Shown here in pieces: positions 18,243 through 26,282 of a stretch of DNA of 64,000 bases; position 1 is the stretch's first letter, and every line of letters begins with the position of its first letter. This DNA is from Marinobacter profundi (GTDB lineage Bacteria > Pseudomonadota > Gammaproteobacteria > Pseudomonadales > Oleiphilaceae): contig NZ_KZ319367.1 in the NCBI RefSeq assembly GCF_002744715.1, forward strand, positions 62,001 through 126,000, read 5' to 3'. Below the pieces are notes generated by a model that saw nothing but the letters and a program-made list of their open reading frames with translations, was not told where the DNA came from and did not search any database. A program made the translations under genes and the position numbers.

Positions 18243-20098
18243 CAGCCCACCTCTTCGGCTGACTGTTTCGCGGCCACCGCACCCAGGGCGTCAATGACGT
18301 CCTTCTGGGAGGTCATGCTGAGCTCAATAATTTCCCGGGCCTGCTCCACATAGTAAGCCAGCTGCTCGTTGTTCCGGCTGGCGGAGGTGTCGAGTGCGGC
18401 CTCCACCTTTTCGAGGCTGCCGATCAGTTGATTGTTGGAGTCGCTGAACAGGCTGGCCGCCAGTTGCAACGCTTCGCTGAGACTTGCCAGCTCGTCGGCG
18501 CTTCCCGATATGTGTGTCGCGATGCCGGAAAGCTGTGTCCCTTGCTGTTGGACCTGGCTTGCAAAGCTGTCGCTGGCTCCGGTCAGTGCCTCGGTGGCAG
18601 CCACGATCAGCTCTTCGATGGCTTCCTGCTGGGACTTGGTGGCCGCCCGCTGGTCCTGTAGCAGGGCGTTCAGTTCAGCCATGATGCGACGCCGCTCGTC
18701 CAGCAATTCGTTGTCCCGCTCACTGGAGCGGGTCAGCTCGGCGCGCATTTCACCGATGACTTCGGCGGCCGCTTTAGGCGCCTCTGCCGCAGCTTCAATC
18801 AGCCGGCTCATCGGGGCTTCCAGGCCATGGCTGAGAGTTTGCAGGTGGCGGGCAACCGTCGCTTCCAGTTCGGCCAGGCGCTGTGCCGCTGTCTCGCTGC
18901 GCCCGGCTTCCTGATCCCGCAACGCGGTGAGCTGCTCCCGGAGCGTGGTTTGCAGGTCTGCAATGCCGGTTAGCTGGCTGGCCTGGAGCTGCTCGGTGTG
19001 GTGCCGATAGGTGTCGTTACAGGCTTGCAGGCTGGCGGCAATTTCGCGGGCCAGCGCGGCACTGGCTTGCTGATGGGAATTCAATCCGCTCTGCCAGCTG
19101 TGGGCGGCCTGCTCGGTGGTCTGGCGGAACTGTTCTGCGAGGCCTCGTGCGTGCTGTTCGAGCATCTCTCCAAGCTGTTGCCGGCTCTGTTCCGCGCCGT
19201 CGTGGAGTTCATTCGTGGCCTGATCGACCACGGGGCGCAGAGCCTCCGCAGCCAGTCGGCTGCTGTCTGCCAGGCTGGTCTGCAGGGAACGGGCGACGGA
19301 CTCGGCCAGGGTTTCATACTGTCGGCTGACCTGTTGGTGGAAGTCCTGCTGGTTGTGGCTGAGGCTGGCGGACAACTGGGCGCCCAGCTGTTCCAGGTGC
19401 GTGGTCATGGCCTGCAGGCTGCTGACAACTTCCGGAAGCGCCCGGGATTGCTCCCGGATGGCCAGGAAGGCCTGCTCCCGTTGATAGTCAAGAGACAGAT
19501 GGTGGAGCTGCTGGCGTACCCGGATGTCCAGTTGACGGGATACCATCACCCTTTCGCGGCGGCTGACGGTCGCTGCCAATCCCAGCATGGCGGATGCGGC
19601 GACGCCGGCAATTGACGTACCAAAGGCCAGGCTCAGGCCGGCAATCGGGGCGGCCAGCGCGCTGCGGATGGTGGCCAGCTCCGTGCTGCCTTTCAGGGCC
19701 GAGGCGGCACCATTCAGCGTGACAATCATGCCCACAAAGGTACCCAGCAGCCCGAGCATGACCAGCAGGCCGAGTAGATAAGGAGTCAGCATCGGGCCGG
19801 GGAGGGCGACCGGTTCGCCCTCTATTCGCCGGCGTGCGGCCGGCTGAAGCGCAGGCGGCAACTGGCCCAGCCAGCTGGTCAGTGCCTCCCGGGAGTCTGG
19901 CAGGCTATCCAGCAGGTCAAAAAGCCGGCCGGTGGCACGGCGGAACCCCGTCAACTCCACAAATCCGATGGCATAGGCCGCGCCGATAATCAGGGTAACG
20001 GCGAGCGCCAGGGTATTGGTGCCCAGAAAACCGGAACCAATCCAGACCACAGCCGCGGCGCCAAGCACAAAGGCCAGGGCAAACATTATGCGTGTCAT
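18242..20098 (-). CDS. DUF802 / MotA-TolQ-ExbB (ZorA-like) channel with long coiled tail
   Basis: This 618-residue protein has transmembrane helices at about 4-22, 28-48, 104-127 and 147-177. The last two carry MotA/TolQ/ExbB features: LGLLGTFVGMIVTL and APIAGLSLAFGTSIAGVAAS. From about residue 180 to the end, a predicted helical tail of some 440 residues, rich in Gln, Glu, Ala and Leu, extends into the cytoplasm. Four helices plus a long tail is the architecture of ZorA, the motor subunit of Zorya defence. I recognise the family as DUF802, of unknown function. The start overlaps the DUF3348-like gene as ATGA, and the end overlaps the OmpA gene by one base. With that OmpA protein it should form an ion-driven 5:2 motor-type complex (inference). 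Confidence 0.88.
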   Translation of the reverse strand: MTRIMFALAFVLGAAAVVWIGSGFLGTNTLALAVTLIIGAAYAIGFVELTGFRRATGRLFDLLDSLPDSREALTSWLGQLPPALQPAARRRIEGEPVALPGPMLTPYLLGLLVMLGLLGTFVGMIVTLNGAASALKGSTELATIRSALAAPIAGLSLAFGTSIAGVAASAMLGLAATVSRRERVMVSRQLDIRVRQQLHHLSLDYQREQAFLAIREQSRALPEVVSSLQAMTTHLEQLGAQLSASLSHNQQDFHQQVSRQYETLAESVARSLQTSLADSSRLAAEALRPVVDQATNELHDGAEQSRQQLGEMLEQHARGLAEQFRQTTEQAAHSWQSGLNSHQQASAALAREIAASLQACNDTYRHHTEQLQASQLTGIADLQTTLREQLTALRDQEAGRSETAAQRLAELEATVARHLQTLSHGLEAPMSRLIEAAAEAPKAAAEVIGEMRAELTRSSERDNELLDERRRIMAELNALLQDQRAATKSQQEAIEELIVAATEALTGASDSFASQVQQQGTQLSGIATHISGSADELASLSEALQLAASLFSDSNNQLIGSLEKVEAALDTSASRNNEQLAYYVEQAREIIELSMTSQKDVIDALGAVAAKQSAEEVG

Positions 20099-20835
20099 GG
20101 GGTTTTACCTATCTCCTGGTGAATAGCGGCCAACAGGCCAAGTGCCGGCTCCAGGCGAACATCCAGTTCGGCCAGCAACAACAGCTGAATTTCCTGCTGG
20201 AATAATCCCCGCCAGTCCGAGCCGGCGTCCTGCTCCTGTTGCAATGCCACGAAGCGTTTTTCCAGCAGGGCCGGCAGGGTAGCAAAACATTGACTGGTGT
20301 ACTGCGCCATAGCGTGGTCAAACACCCCGTCAAACTCGGCAATCCGGGCCATTGTGTGGCTGTAGCCGGCTACCGCCGTTCTGAAGCGCGCACGCAGCTG
20401 ACGACTTGCCGCAACAATCTGTCGTTGTCGGGCCAGATAGAATTGCAGGAACGGAGCAAAGTCGGGTGACGGGGCACTGGCGGCCTCCGTATTCAGGTCG
20501 GCCAGCGGTTTCCGCGGTTCGGCTTTGTCGAACTCCTCCAGTGCAAGGTCCAGCTTGTCCAGGACCTTGCGTCGGGCGTCCGCCAGTTCCTGAAGTAATT
20601 GGTGTTCCAGGTCTGCGACTGGCTCCGGTTGGCCTTGCGGGCGGAACCCCAGCGCCTTGTCCAGCGTCATGGTGTCGCCCAGCCCGAACAGTCGCCCCAG
20701 CCGTTCCGCAAAGCAGCCGTGAGACTCGCTGGCAGCTCGCTTCTCAAGCCGCAACAAGCGCTCCACCAAGCGGGCGCTATGGGGCAGGACCTGGGCGGAG
20801 GCCTGAAGCGTGGTATGCTCTGTGCTGCTGGTCAT
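20095..20835 (-). CDS. DUF3348-like protein, first gene of the ZorAB-like operon
   Basis: This soluble protein of about 246 residues is mostly helical, with no signal peptide. It contains LPHSARLVERLLRLE near the N-terminus, AERLGRLFGLGDTMTLDKAL, and a central LAPFLQFYLARQRQIVAASRQL-like block (here PDFAPFLQFYLARQRQI). These features suggest DUF3348, which I recall next to DUF802 genes. The ATG at 20835 is used; an ATG at 20883 would add 16 residues, and neither has a strong ribosome-binding site. The last four bases overlap the DUF802 start (ATGA). The divergent spermidine-synthase-like gene starts 147 bases away, so the operon promoter lies in that gap. Confidence 0.75.
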   Translation of the reverse strand: MTSSTEHTTLQASAQVLPHSARLVERLLRLEKRAASESHGCFAERLGRLFGLGDTMTLDKALGFRPQGQPEPVADLEHQLLQELADARRKVLDKLDLALEEFDKAEPRKPLADLNTEAASAPSPDFAPFLQFYLARQRQIVAASRQLRARFRTAVAGYSHTMARIAEFDGVFDHAMAQYTSQCFATLPALLEKRFVALQQEQDAGSDWRGLFQQEIQLLLLAELDVRLEPALGLLAAIHQEIGKTP

Positions 20836-20982
20836 TACCGGGTAGCCGGGGCTCCAGAAAGTGGTGGATTCGAGGTGGCACATTCTAGACGGAATTTGCT
20901 GCTGACGCTAAGCCGCGGGCGAGGTGTAAGCCCTTGCGTGACACATTGGTAACAAACCCCGATTCACTTGCCCGAGGTCCCC

Positions 20983-21657
20983 ATGGCCCGTTTTGAATTA
21001 CTTGGCACAGCCACCATTCCCGGTAAGGGAACCCAGCTGCGCCTGCTCCAGCGCAATGACGAGTTTTCCATAAAGATCGCCGGCAGCACCGGTGAGCTGA
21101 TGAACAGTCGCCTGCATGGCTCCGAGGATGCGCTGGCAACCCTGGCCTGTGAGCGCATCGCGGAGCATCCCGCACCCCGGGTGCTGATCGGAGGGCTGGG
21201 GATGGGGTTTACCCTGGCAGCTACATTGCAGTCATTGGGGGCCACTGCCGAGGTGACCGTTGCCGAACTGGTGCCGGAAGTGAAAGAGTGGAACCTGGGT
21301 GCCCTGGGTGGCGCAGCAGGCTACCCGCTGAAGGATCCGCGGGCGCGGGTGCACATTGGTGATGTGGTTCAGCTGATCAAAGACTCGCCGGCAAGCTACG
21401 ACGCCATTCTGCTGGACATTGACAATGGGCCGGAAGGCCTGACACGCAAGGAAAATGACTGGCTGTACACAGCGGCGGGTATCGCGGCGGCTCAGGCGGC
21501 ACTGCGGCCTGATGGCATTCTGGCGTATTGGTCAGCGGGGCAGGACCCCACCTTTACGGAACGCTTGAAGCGGGCGGGTTTGTCAGTGGAGCCGGTGACG
21601 GTTCGAGCCCATCGCCCGGGCAAGGGCGCGCGGCACGTCATCTGGCTGGCCTGGTAG
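20983..21657 (+). CDS. Spermidine-synthase-like methyltransferase-fold protein
   Basis: This 224-residue protein has the spermine/spermidine synthase Rossmann fold. A beta-strand region (FELLGTATIPGKGTQLRLLQ) comes first, followed by the nucleotide-binding loop VLIGGLGMGFTLAATL, the acidic strand end VTVAELVPEV, and YDAILLDIDNGPEGLT. It is shorter than true SpeE (about 285 residues) and I cannot see the full polyamine-binding set, so it is called only synthase-like; the substrate is unknown. The ATG at 20983 is preferred because conserved sequence begins there, although the frame opens at 20968. It is divergent from the ZorAB-like operon and faces a bidirectional terminator shared with csp. 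Confidence 0.85.
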   Translation: MARFELLGTATIPGKGTQLRLLQRNDEFSIKIAGSTGELMNSRLHGSEDALATLACERIAEHPAPRVLIGGLGMGFTLAATLQSLGATAEVTVAELVPEVKEWNLGALGGAAGYPLKDPRARVHIGDVVQLIKDSPASYDAILLDIDNGPEGLTRKENDWLYTAAGIAAAQAALRPDGILAYWSAGQDPTFTERLKRAGLSVEPVTVRAHRPGKGARHVIWLAW

Positions 21658-21748
21658 CGCTTCGCACAAGGCTGCATCCCGGGAGTTCCTGCTCATCGCG
21701 GCCTCCGGGGGCTACTGACTGTGGTGCCACTGGCAAATTCCAGGCATG

Positions 21749-21775
21749 AAAAAAGGCAGCCGAAGCTGCCTTTTT
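21749..21775. terminator. Bidirectional terminator between speE-like gene and csp
   Basis: GGCAGC (21755-21760) and GCTGCC (21765-21770) form a stem with a CGAA loop, flanked by A6 on one side and T5 on the other. It can end transcripts from both sides. A second dyad, GTTGCC...GGCAAC, lies at 21784-21806, just after the csp stop codon. Confidence 0.88.
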
Positions 21776-21824
21776 CTTTCGAGTTGCCTGTTATTAACAG
21801 GGCAACTTCCTACAGAGCTGCTTT

Positions 21825-22031
21825 TTACAGCGCTACAACGTTCTCAGCCTGAGGACCTTTCTGGCCCTGAGTCACTGTGAACTCGACTTGCTGGCCTTCG
21901 GCCAGAGTCTTGAAGCCGCCGCCTTGGATGGCGCTGTAGTGAACAAATACGTCCGGGCCGCTTTCACGAGTGATGAAGCCGAAGCCTTTGGATTCGTTGA
22001 AAAACTTAACAGTGCCGGTAACAGTAGACAT
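21825..22031 (-). CDS. Cold-shock (CspA family) protein
   Basis: This 68-residue single cold-shock domain has RNP1 (KGFGFIT) and RNP2 (VFVHYSAI), plus the usual N-terminal [14 protein letters not shown]. It binds single-stranded RNA and DNA and melts RNA structure, often at low temperature. The ATG is preceded by AGGAAAG. The next gene upstream on this strand ends more than 400 bases away, leaving room for the long structured leader typical of cold-inducible csp genes. Whether this copy is cold-induced cannot be told from the sequence. Confidence 0.96.
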   Translation of the reverse strand: MSTVTGTVKFFNESKGFGFITRESGPDVFVHYSAIQGGGFKTLAEGQQVEFTVTQGQKGPQAENVVAL

Positions 22032-22424
22032 AATAGTACTTTCCTGAATTCAATCTTTAATAGTGCCGTCAGACGACCGTTGTGATGCCTGATCAGCGGT
22101 ATGCGGGAAACAAAAAACTTGCGTGATCAAAAACAGGACGTACAACTTGTAAAAGCACAGATGCGTCTTATTGATGAAATGCTTTGCTAAATCTTTCCAA
22201 CGAGGCCCACTGTACTCCAGGCCGATCGAAATGCAAAGCTATTTTTTATAGGCACTTACCCGGGGGGGTGCACAAAGCAGGGCAATGCGAGTGTCTTTGG
22301 TAGTGGTGACGGACATCCGCTGGCCTCCTTTCCAAAAAACTTAAGCTTTGGAGGGAGGGGCTGGCAGACAAGCTGGAAGCCAGTTGATCTGCAATCAGCC
22401 CGGGAACTGGTTTAGCCCATAACG
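22032..22424 (-). other. Gene-free stretch: csp 5' leader and promoter region
   Basis: No convincing reading frame lies here. The first part next to csp is A/T-rich on the csp-coding strand and probably contains its long 5' untranslated leader and promoter. I could not fix the promoter. The more distant part (about 22250-22420) has a small imperfect hairpin around 22370 and nothing else recognisable. Confidence 0.5.
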
Positions 22425-22455
22425 AAAAAAGGCAGATACCCTGAGAGTATCTGCC
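22425..22455 (-). terminator. Rho-independent terminator of tRNA-Pro
   Basis: GGCAGATAC (22431-22439) pairs with GTATCTGCC (22447-22455). On the minus strand the hairpin is followed by six Us. It lies 15 bases beyond the tRNA 3' end, so it terminates the tRNA transcript. Confidence 0.92.
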
Positions 22456-22469
22456 TTCATTCGGGAATA

Positions 22470-22546
22470 TGGTCGGGACGGCAGGATTTGAACCTGCGAC
22501 CACCTGCACCCCATACAGGTGCGCTACCAGACTGCGCTACGCCCCG
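22470..22546 (-). tRNA. tRNA-Pro (anticodon GGG)
   Basis: On the minus strand, 77 bases fold as a cloverleaf. The acceptor arm is CGGGGCG/CGTCCCG, the D arm GCGC...GCGC, the anticodon stem CCTGT/GCAGG with loop ATGGGGT, and the T arm CGCAG-GTTCAAATC-CTGCC-like. The CCA end is encoded. U33 followed by GGG gives a proline tRNA reading CCC/CCU, closely similar to Escherichia coli proL. A terminator follows directly. In pseudomonads a proline tRNA often follows the ihfA-merR pair; here one lies 8 kb away in the opposite orientation. Confidence 0.95.
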
Positions 22547-22701
22547 AGTTCGCTTCAGAGGTCTTGTACGACAGCCCTGCTGTCGTGGACTTCTGGCCAG
22601 AAAGGTTTATCTCACTGGCTTAGCGGGAGCGAAGTCTACACTAGCCCCCAGCAAAAATAAACAGGGAAAGCGGCAATTTACCTCCCTTTTTGTTTGAGGG
22701 A

Positions 22702-24345
22702 TCAGAGCAGCTTGGTTTCCCGTAACTGGCGGACAAATTCCGGCGGATCGAAGCTGTCGCTGGTGGCCAGGCTCCAGTATTTGTCGAACACCCGGTGGCC
22801 GGTGTTGCCCTTCAGCAACGCGCCGGGCTGCAGGTAATGGTACAGCTCGGCGTAGGATGAGATTTCGGTGCTGGAGACCCGGCGCAGGATGTGTTCCGGG
22901 CCCAGTTGGCTGGGGTGGTTCAGGCCGGCGGCGGCCAGCAGATTGGCCAGGGCATCCAGGGTGTTTTTGTGGAAGTTGTATACCCGCCGGCTCTTGTCTT
23001 CCACGTCCAGCTTGCTGCTGCGGGTCGGGTCCTGGGTGGCGATGCCGGAAGGGCAGTGGCCGGTGTGGCAGCTGAGGGACTGGATGCAGCCGAGGGCGAA
23101 CATGTAGCCCCGGGCGGCGTTGCACCAGTCGGCGCCGAGCGCCAGGGTCCTGGCGATGTTGAAGGCGGAAGTGATCTTGCCGGCCGCGCCGATGGCAATG
23201 TCTTCTCGCAGGTTGCAGCCCACCAGGGTGTTGTGGACCAACTGGAGGGCTTCGTTCATGGGCATGCCGAGGCGGTTGATGAATTCCAGTGGCGCCGCGC
23301 CGGTGCCGCCTTCACCGCCATCCACCACGATAAAATCCGGTTTCAGGCCGGTATCCAGCATGGCTCTAACAATGGCCAGCCACTCCCAGGGGTGGCCAAT
23401 GGCCAGTTTGAAACCGGTGGGCTTGCCACCGGACAGGGTCCGCAGCCGGTCGATAAATTCAAGCAGTTCCCGCGGCGTACTGAACTCGGTGTGGCTGGCG
23501 GGCGAAACCACGTCGCGGCCAACCGGGACGCCGCGAGCCTCGGCGATTTCAGAAGTCACCTTGGCGCCGGGAAGGATGCCGCCGTGACCCGGTTTGGCGC
23601 CCTGGGATAGTTTGACCTCAATCATTTTTACCTGGTCGAGGGTGGCGTTGGCGACAAACCTCTCTTCATTGAAGCTGCCATCCGGATTACGACAGCCGAA
23701 ATATCCTGAGCCGATCTCCCATACCAGGTCCCCGCCCGGCTGGCGGTGGTAGCGGGAAATCGAGCCCTCGCCGGTATCGTGATAGAAACCGCCAAGACGG
23801 GCGCCGGTATTGAGAGAGAGGATAGCGTTGGCGGACAGCGAACCGAAGCTCATTGCGGAAATGTTGAACACGCTGGCACTGTAGGGTTGCTTGCAGTTGC
23901 GGCCGATCAGGATGCGGAAATTGCTGTCTTCAATCTCCGCCGGCTTCAGGGAGTGGTTCATCCATTCAAAGCTGTTGTTGTACATCTCCAGCTGGGAGCC
24001 GAACGGGCGCTTGTCCAGCACGCCCTTGGCGCGCTGGTACACGATGGCTCTCTGCTCCCGGCTGAACGGACGTTCCTCGGTGTCGGACTGGATAAAGTAC
24101 TGGCGGATTTCGGGACCGAAGGATTCGAGGAAGTAGCGGATGTGGGCGACCACCGGATAGTTACGGCTGACCGTATGCTTGCGCTGCAGGATGTCGTGGG
24201 TACCAAGGGCGGTCAGTGCACCGGCGATGATCACCAGGACCCCGAATCCCGGCATCGCAAACGCCAGGGGAAGCGAGACCACCAGGGCCGCAATACACAG
24301 GATGTACGTCAGGTAGCGGCTGGGTGGCAGGGCAGATTTCGACAT
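22702..24345 (-). CDS. Membrane-anchored FMN-binding glutamate synthase-like protein
   Basis: This 547-residue protein has two N-terminal transmembrane helices (about residues 10-48) and then a GltB central/FMN TIM-barrel domain. Landmarks are SAMSFGSLSANAILSLN, KPGHGGILPGAKVT, the FMN phosphate loop VVDGGEGGTGAAPLEF and a cysteine cluster GCIQSLSCHTGHCPSGIATQ for a [3Fe-4S] centre. It lacks the glutamine amidotransferase and GXGXG C-terminal domains of full glutamate synthase, so it is a stand-alone synthase-like oxidoreductase. Family members are widespread and biochemically poorly defined. It is divergent from the BCCT gene. Confidence 0.92.
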   Translation of the reverse strand: MSKSALPPSRYLTYILCIAALVVSLPLAFAMPGFGVLVIIAGALTALGTHDILQRKHTVSRNYPVVAHIRYFLESFGPEIRQYFIQSDTEERPFSREQRAIVYQRAKGVLDKRPFGSQLEMYNNSFEWMNHSLKPAEIEDSNFRILIGRNCKQPYSASVFNISAMSFGSLSANAILSLNTGARLGGFYHDTGEGSISRYHRQPGGDLVWEIGSGYFGCRNPDGSFNEERFVANATLDQVKMIEVKLSQGAKPGHGGILPGAKVTSEIAEARGVPVGRDVVSPASHTEFSTPRELLEFIDRLRTLSGGKPTGFKLAIGHPWEWLAIVRAMLDTGLKPDFIVVDGGEGGTGAAPLEFINRLGMPMNEALQLVHNTLVGCNLREDIAIGAAGKITSAFNIARTLALGADWCNAARGYMFALGCIQSLSCHTGHCPSGIATQDPTRSSKLDVEDKSRRVYNFHKNTLDALANLLAAAGLNHPSQLGPEHILRRVSSTEISSYAELYHYLQPGALLKGNTGHRVFDKYWSLATSDSFDPPEFVRQLRETKLL

Positions 24346-24525
24346 CGGAACCTCGGTAACTGGACTGGAAATCAGATCATACGTGCTGGGCCGCGATCCC
24401 GTAAGGTGGGCTGGCCGTTAATCATTACAGTTCTAATGGCACCTTTGGCTGTCGCATGAAGCTTTGGGAAATGTTTGTGATGGGGTCTACACTTTTAGCG
24501 TCAATGTTCTGATTGATGAGCTGCT

Positions 24526-24554
24526 TTGATATTTTGAGCTCAAAACAATAAAAT
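24526..24554 (+). promoter_or_regulatory. Sigma-70-type promoter of BCCT gene with palindrome in the spacer
   Basis: TTGATA (24526-24531) and TAAAAT (24549-24554) are near-consensus -35 and -10 boxes with a 17-base spacer. The spacer contains the exact palindrome TTTTGAGCTCAAAA (24532-24545). Such a dyad between the boxes is well placed for a repressor that blocks RNA polymerase, for example a choline- or osmolyte-responsive regulator; the identity is not known. The start codon lies about 65 bases downstream of the -10 box. Confidence 0.7.
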
Positions 24555-24618
24555 GGCGGGTTTGTAATGTTCGAGTGACCAAACCTGAAGCGATGTATCA
24601 AAACAGGAGGCTCCCTTC

Positions 24619-26208
24619 GTGGGCAACGTTGTAAAAGACGAATATCAGACGGATTACGTCGCAGGCCAGGACAATATTTCGCCGTTTGGCCTGGACCTGC
24701 ACGCGCCGGTATTCCCGATAACGGCAGTACTGGTTGTACTCTTTGTGGTCGGCACCCTGATCTTTCCTGCCGAGTCGAAAGAGCTGCTCGATGGCGCCAA
24801 GTGGGGCGCGATCGCAACCTTTGACTGGTTCTTCCTGATCAGCGCCAACATATTTGTGGTGGTTTGCGCCGCACTGATCTTCATGCCGGTTGGCCGGATC
24901 CGCATTGGCGGTATGGATGCCAAGCCGGAATTCTCCAGGCTGTCGTGGTTCGCCATGCTGTTCGCGGCGGGGATGGGCATTGGCCTGATGTTCTGGGCGG
25001 TGGCAGAGCCGGTGGCTTACTACACGGGCTGGTATGAGACCCCGCTGGGTGTCGAGGCCAACACAACGGAGGCTGCGCGCCTGGCCATGGGTGCGACCAT
25101 GTATCACTGGGGCCTGCATCCCTGGGCCATCTATGCGGTGGTTGCGTTGTCGCTGGCCTTCTTTGCCTATAACAAGGGCATGCCGCTGACCATCCGTTCC
25201 GCCTTCTTTCCGCTGCTGCGGGACAGGGTCTGGGGCTGGCCCGGCCACATTATCGATGTGCTGGCGGTGGTAGCCACGATCTTCGGCCTGGCCACCTCGC
25301 TGGGCTTTGGTGCCCAGCAGGCCGCCTCCGGCCTGGATTACCTGTTCGGTATTTCCGCCGGCATCAACGTACAGATGGCGATCATCACCGGCGTTACATT
25401 TGTGGCGTTGATCTCCGTGCTGCGAGGGCTCGAGGGTGGTGTAAAGGTGCTCAGTAACTTCAATATGGGCCTTGCCGCCCTGGTGTTGCTGTTCATTATT
25501 TTTGCCGGTCCGACCATGAGCATCCTGGAAACCATCTGGGTCACGTCGTCGAGCTATGTGGCGAATATTGTTCCGCTGAGTAACCCGTTTGGCCGGGAAG
25601 ACGAAGCCTGGTTCCACGGCTGGACCGTGTTCTACTGGGCGTGGTGGATTTCATGGTCACCGTTCGTCGGCATGTTCATCGCACGGGTTTCCAAGGGCCG
25701 TACCGTTCGCGAATTCGTCACTGCGGTACTGGTGATTCCAACCCTGATTACAATTGTCTGGATGAGTGCGTTTGGCGGTTCCGCGCTGGAGCAGATCCAG
25801 CAGGGGATTGGCGCGCTTGCCGAAAATGGCCTGACGGAGGTGTCCCTGGCCACCTTCCAGATGTTCGCCAACCTGCCGTGGGTGGCTGTATCCTCCTTTG
25901 CGGGAATCGTGCTGGTGCTGGTGTTCTTTGTCACCTCGTCGGACTCCGGCTCCCTGGTGATTGACAGCATCACCGCCGGTGGCAAAACCGACGCACCGAC
26001 TGCCCAGCGGGTGTTCTGGGTGGTGATGGAGGGTGCCATTGCCGCGGCGCTGATCTTTGGGGGTGGTGATGATGCCCTGGGCGCCATTCAGGCGGTGGCC
26101 ATTACCGCTGGCCTGCCCTTTACCGCGATCCTGCTGGTCATGACCTGGGGGCTGCTCAAGGGGCTCACCCACGAACGCAAGCTGCTGATGGCGGAAGGCA
26201 AGCTCTGA
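24619..26208 (+). CDS. BCCT family betaine/choline/carnitine transporter
   Basis: This 529-residue inner-membrane carrier has about 12 helices. BCCT hallmarks are MGIGLMFWAVAEPVAYYTGW near residue 120, MYHWGLHPWAIYAVVALSLA with the Trp-rich helix, and WTVFYWAWWISWSPFVGMFI, followed by ARVSKGRTVREF. It takes up quaternary ammonium osmoprotectants using sodium or proton gradients. It starts with GTG, eight bases after a perfect AGGAGG. The N- and C-terminal tails are short, so osmosensing by a long tail, as in BetP, is unlikely. The promoter with a spacer palindrome lies just upstream. A terminator separates it from the convergent ATP-grasp ligase operon. Confidence 0.95.
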   Translation: MGNVVKDEYQTDYVAGQDNISPFGLDLHAPVFPITAVLVVLFVVGTLIFPAESKELLDGAKWGAIATFDWFFLISANIFVVVCAALIFMPVGRIRIGGMDAKPEFSRLSWFAMLFAAGMGIGLMFWAVAEPVAYYTGWYETPLGVEANTTEAARLAMGATMYHWGLHPWAIYAVVALSLAFFAYNKGMPLTIRSAFFPLLRDRVWGWPGHIIDVLAVVATIFGLATSLGFGAQQAASGLDYLFGISAGINVQMAIITGVTFVALISVLRGLEGGVKVLSNFNMGLAALVLLFIIFAGPTMSILETIWVTSSSYVANIVPLSNPFGREDEAWFHGWTVFYWAWWISWSPFVGMFIARVSKGRTVREFVTAVLVIPTLITIVWMSAFGGSALEQIQQGIGALAENGLTEVSLATFQMFANLPWVAVSSFAGIVLVLVFFVTSSDSGSLVIDSITAGGKTDAPTAQRVFWVVMEGAIAAALIFGGGDDALGAIQAVAITAGLPFTAILLVMTWGLLKGLTHERKLLMAEGKL

Positions 26209-26229
26209 CGCTGGCCTGTTAGCGAAAAA

Positions 26230-26255
26230 CCCCGGAGGCGACTCCGGGGTTTTTT
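26230..26255. terminator. Bidirectional terminator after BCCT gene
   Basis: CCCCGGAG and CTCCGGGG form an eight-base stem closed by a GCGA tetraloop, with A5 before and T6 after, between two convergent transcripts. Confidence 0.92.
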
Positions 26256-26282
26256 ATTGGGCGTGAGAAGCTGCCGGGCGGT

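Noticed and set aside
16859..20835. A complete Zorya defence system
   Set aside because: Only ZorA- and ZorB-like genes are present. No helicase or nuclease of the ZorC, ZorD or ZorE type lies on either side, so defence was not claimed.
22470..22546. tRNA-Pro as the attachment site of an integrated element
   Set aside because: No partial copy of the tRNA 3' end was seen within the window and no integrase gene is present.
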